Assembly: GCF_024793945.1 (NCBI RefSeq)
Contig: NZ_JANUSD010000003.1
Span: forward strand, 310,001-374,000
Length of the DNA: 64,000 nt
Source: Emticicia fluvialis
GTDB taxonomy: Bacteria > Bacteroidota > Bacteroidia > Cytophagales > Spirosomataceae
Reading direction: 5' to 3'
A program made the position numbers and the translations under genes. The notes beneath the pieces were generated by a model. That model was not told the origin of the DNA, did no database searches, and saw only the letters and a list, made by a program, of their open reading frames with translations. Positions 62,431-64,000 of the stretch are shown here, one piece after another. Positions within the stretch are counted from its first letter, which is position 1; each line of letters opens with the position of its first letter.

Positions 62431-63210
62431 TCAATTATACCTATTTTTTTTGAAAACTGCTGATAAATTATCAATAGTCAGGATACCCCATAGAAAATTA
62501 TAATAATCTATTTCTTTGCCTGAAATACGAGACTGAATCCCCCAAACATAGCCCAAACTTCCCTTAAGGTATTTGTTAAACGGATAATTTAATCCTGCAT
62601 ATAATCGGTTCTGGTCAAAAATATTTGGGTTACCTTTTACTGCTTTACCGAACTGAATAAATATTTCGTCATTTACAACAGTAGTGAGGGGCTTCTTCAA
62701 AAATGAAAATGTGATTGGCTTCTCAAATCTTAACATATAGCGCACCCGAAAATTAGGTCTGAATATCCCGTTATTTAGTAAGTCTCGCTGCCGGTATTCT
62801 AATCCATACCGATTATAGGTATTAAAGAATTTACCTTTTACCTCTTGCTCAATCCTTCCTGAAACACGCCATTCATTTACTGGCTCTTTCTCAAGGTCTG
62901 AAGGCTGATTAATGAGTACCCAGCTTTTAAAATAGCCGATCGGAGATAAAGAAAGCCTGACGGTAGGTGTCAGGTTATAATGTAGCCATAGCCAATAACT
63001 GGTAAACTGGCTTTGAGCCAATACATCCCAGTTTGTTTGTTGGGTATTCTGCCTTCTGTGTTGAAGGTAAACCTCCCAGCGTAATTTTTTACTTATTGTA
63101 TCAGTCAAGACCAGCCGCCCCCAGACTATATTATGCTGATATTCCTTTTGTGAGTAGGTTTGAGTGAAAACTAATGAAATAATCAAAATCAGCAGTATTT
63201 TTTTCATCAA
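62431..63210 (-). CDS. DUF2490 domain-containing outer membrane protein
   Basis: 259 residues. Signal peptide 1-20 (T-Y-S-Q). The DUF2490 pattern follows: W-G-R-L-V-L-T-D-T, R-W-E-V-Y-L-Q-H-R-R-Q, F-R-P-N-F-R-V-R-Y-M-L-R and D-E-I-F-I-Q-F-G. Alternating polar/hydrophobic strands and many aromatic girdle residues point to a small beta-barrel. Function unknown. It lies 7 bp after the cyanophycinase-like gene, so the two are cotranscribed. Confidence 0.85.
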   Translation of the reverse strand: MMKKILLILIISLVFTQTYSQKEYQHNIVWGRLVLTDTISKKLRWEVYLQHRRQNTQQTNWDVLAQSQFTSYWLWLHYNLTPTVRLSLSPIGYFKSWVLINQPSDLEKEPVNEWRVSGRIEQEVKGKFFNTYNRYGLEYRQRDLLNNGIFRPNFRVRYMLRFEKPITFSFLKKPLTTVVNDEIFIQFGKAVKGNPNIFDQNRLYAGLNYPFNKYLKGSLGYVWGIQSRISGKEIDYYNFLWGILTIDNLSAVFKKNRYN

Positions 63211-63217
63211 ATGGGTA

Positions 63218-64000
63218 CTATTTGGTTTTTATGATTTTTCGTTCTTTCAAATCAAACTTCTGACCTTTACTTAAAAAGAAAAATGGCCCGTTATTACCTG
63301 ATTCCCCAGAGGGGTTTTCTTTTTTCCCATCAAAATTAGCTACATCATAAATAGCCACCACTGAATTACCTATTACTTCAAACTGATTCTGTTTGACTAC
63401 AATAGCAGTGCTTTCATCAATACCTATTCCTAGCAAAAAAGGATACTTTCTGATAATGGGAATTAAATCAAACTGCCGGTTTCGTGGTAATATATGTTGG
63501 TCGATAGCTACATTATGAATAAAATCAAGCCCCTGAACATGGTTACCTTCAAGAACTGTATTGGCTTTTGTATCACCCCTTAGCAAAAAAGAACCTTGGA
63601 TAGTGGCTCCGGCTGAAGTACCTCCTATTACCCCATTTCTGCCTAATAATTCTTTGAGCGCCTTGTGTGTAAGCGTATTCAGATAAGAATCTGCCAGGCG
63701 CCATTGTCTACCCCCAACAAACCACACGCCTGTAGCTTTTTTCAGGGGTAATACAAAGGTTTCAGAATTAGCTTCATTCGGATTGGTTGTGTGCAAAACC
63801 GTAACTGAAGCAACACCAAACTTCTCTAACAATTCTTTTTCAGGCGAAAACCCTTTGCTGGCTATTATACTTGAATCTCCTTGTGCTGTCGGGATAACTA
63901 CAATATTTGCGCCTTCACCCCCTGCCAGTTCAATAAATTTTGCCCATATTTCAGTAGGCACTTTTCCTCCACCTACTATCACCAGAGAACCCCTTTCAGG
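63218..64000 (-). CDS. Cyanophycinase-like peptidase (S51), 5' end cut by window
   Basis: At least 260 residues, entering from the right edge of the window; the frame is open through 64000 with ...G-S-L-V-I-V-G-G-G-K-V-P, the family start region, so a few dozen residues including any signal are missing. The nucleophile region is G-V-I-G-G-T-S-A-G-A-T-I-Q-G-S with the G-x-S-A-G Ser, and G-I-G-I-D-E-S-T-A and I-D-Q-H provide the acidic and His positions of the S51 triad. Cyanophycinase cuts beta-Asp-Arg bonds; relatives cut other Asp peptides. The substrate here is unknown. Confidence 0.9.
   Translation of the reverse strand, partial: PERGSLVIVGGGKVPTEIWAKFIELAGGEGANIVVIPTAQGDSSIIASKGFSPEKELLEKFGVASVTVLHTTNPNEANSETFVLPLKKATGVWFVGGRQWRLADSYLNTLTHKALKELLGRNGVIGGTSAGATIQGSFLLRGDTKANTVLEGNHVQGLDFIHNVAIDQHILPRNRQFDLIPIIRKYPFLLGIGIDESTAIVVKQNQFEVIGNSVVAIYDVANFDGKKENPSGESGNNGPFFFLSKGQKFDLKERKIIKTK

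Noticed and set aside
1..64000. CRISPR arrays, tRNA or rRNA genes, complete insertion sequences
   Set aside because: No regularly spaced repeats, cloverleaf-type sequence, rRNA core segments or transposase genes were recognised by eye; a tRNAscan or Infernal run would be decisive.

Overview
The window looks like a Bacteroidota chromosome, most likely Cytophagales. It carries two SusC/SusD outer-membrane uptake pairs, LytTR-type two-component signalling, many lipoproteins with a Cys near residue 20, promoter matches of the TTG-N19-23-TAnnTTTG type, and almost no Shine-Dalgarno sequences. Genus is not claimed. No rRNA, tRNA, CRISPR array or intact insertion sequence was recognised by eye.

Layout. 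1-5.6 kb: two tandem YHS-domain proteins, a small DoxX-like protein, an ATP-grasp enzyme, a Crp/Fnr regulator, a DinB-fold protein, an NRDE protein, and a divergent HxlR regulator/nitroreductase pair with a GTTAC repeat cluster between them. 6-10 kb (minus): an envelope/general-stress cluster (frameshifted porin-like beta-barrel, coiled-coil lipoprotein, YtxH, lipoprotein, 50-aa protein, CsbD-like, AraC regulator). 10-15.2 kb (minus): cupin and partner, DUF1003 protein, single-domain response regulator, Ca2+/H+ antiporter, acyl-CoA dehydrogenase. 15.6-23.2 kb (plus): a complete RND efflux pump followed directly by its presumed histidine kinase and LytTR regulator.

23.2-37.6 kb is a visibly more AT-rich island holding a tellurium-resistance-type (Ter) stress system: four intact TerD paralogs and one decayed TerD, a HAD hydrolase, a phosphoribosyltransferase, three TerY-like vWA proteins, a PP2C phosphatase with an N-terminal Ig-like region, a protein kinase with a zinc ribbon, a TerC membrane protein, and two small membrane-associated proteins embedded in the operons. 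Between these genes lie several decayed coding remnants, so the island has lost genes. The vWA/PP2C/kinase set matches the published TerY-P triad; the HAD and phosphoribosyltransferase match part of the Ter-linked nucleoside-like biosynthetic module. I did not see its ATP-grasp partner.

38-49 kb: a serine hydrolase, then a six-gene minus-strand run SusC-SusD-two DoxX-like membrane paralogs-cytochrome c-Tat-exported sulfite-dehydrogenase-like molybdoenzyme, which may import and oxidise a sulfur compound. 49.5-54 kb: a repeat lipoprotein, a DinB protein, a frameshifted HipB-like remnant and a TPR protein. 54.4-61.4 kb: a second SusC/SusD pair and a TPR protein. This pair is preceded by a decayed copy of the first SusC gene's start together with its structured leader. 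The two leaders share two hairpins at matching places while the stem sequences differ, which is the strongest candidate for something undescribed. 61.5-64 kb: DUF1684, DUF2490 and a cyanophycinase-like peptidase cut by the window end.
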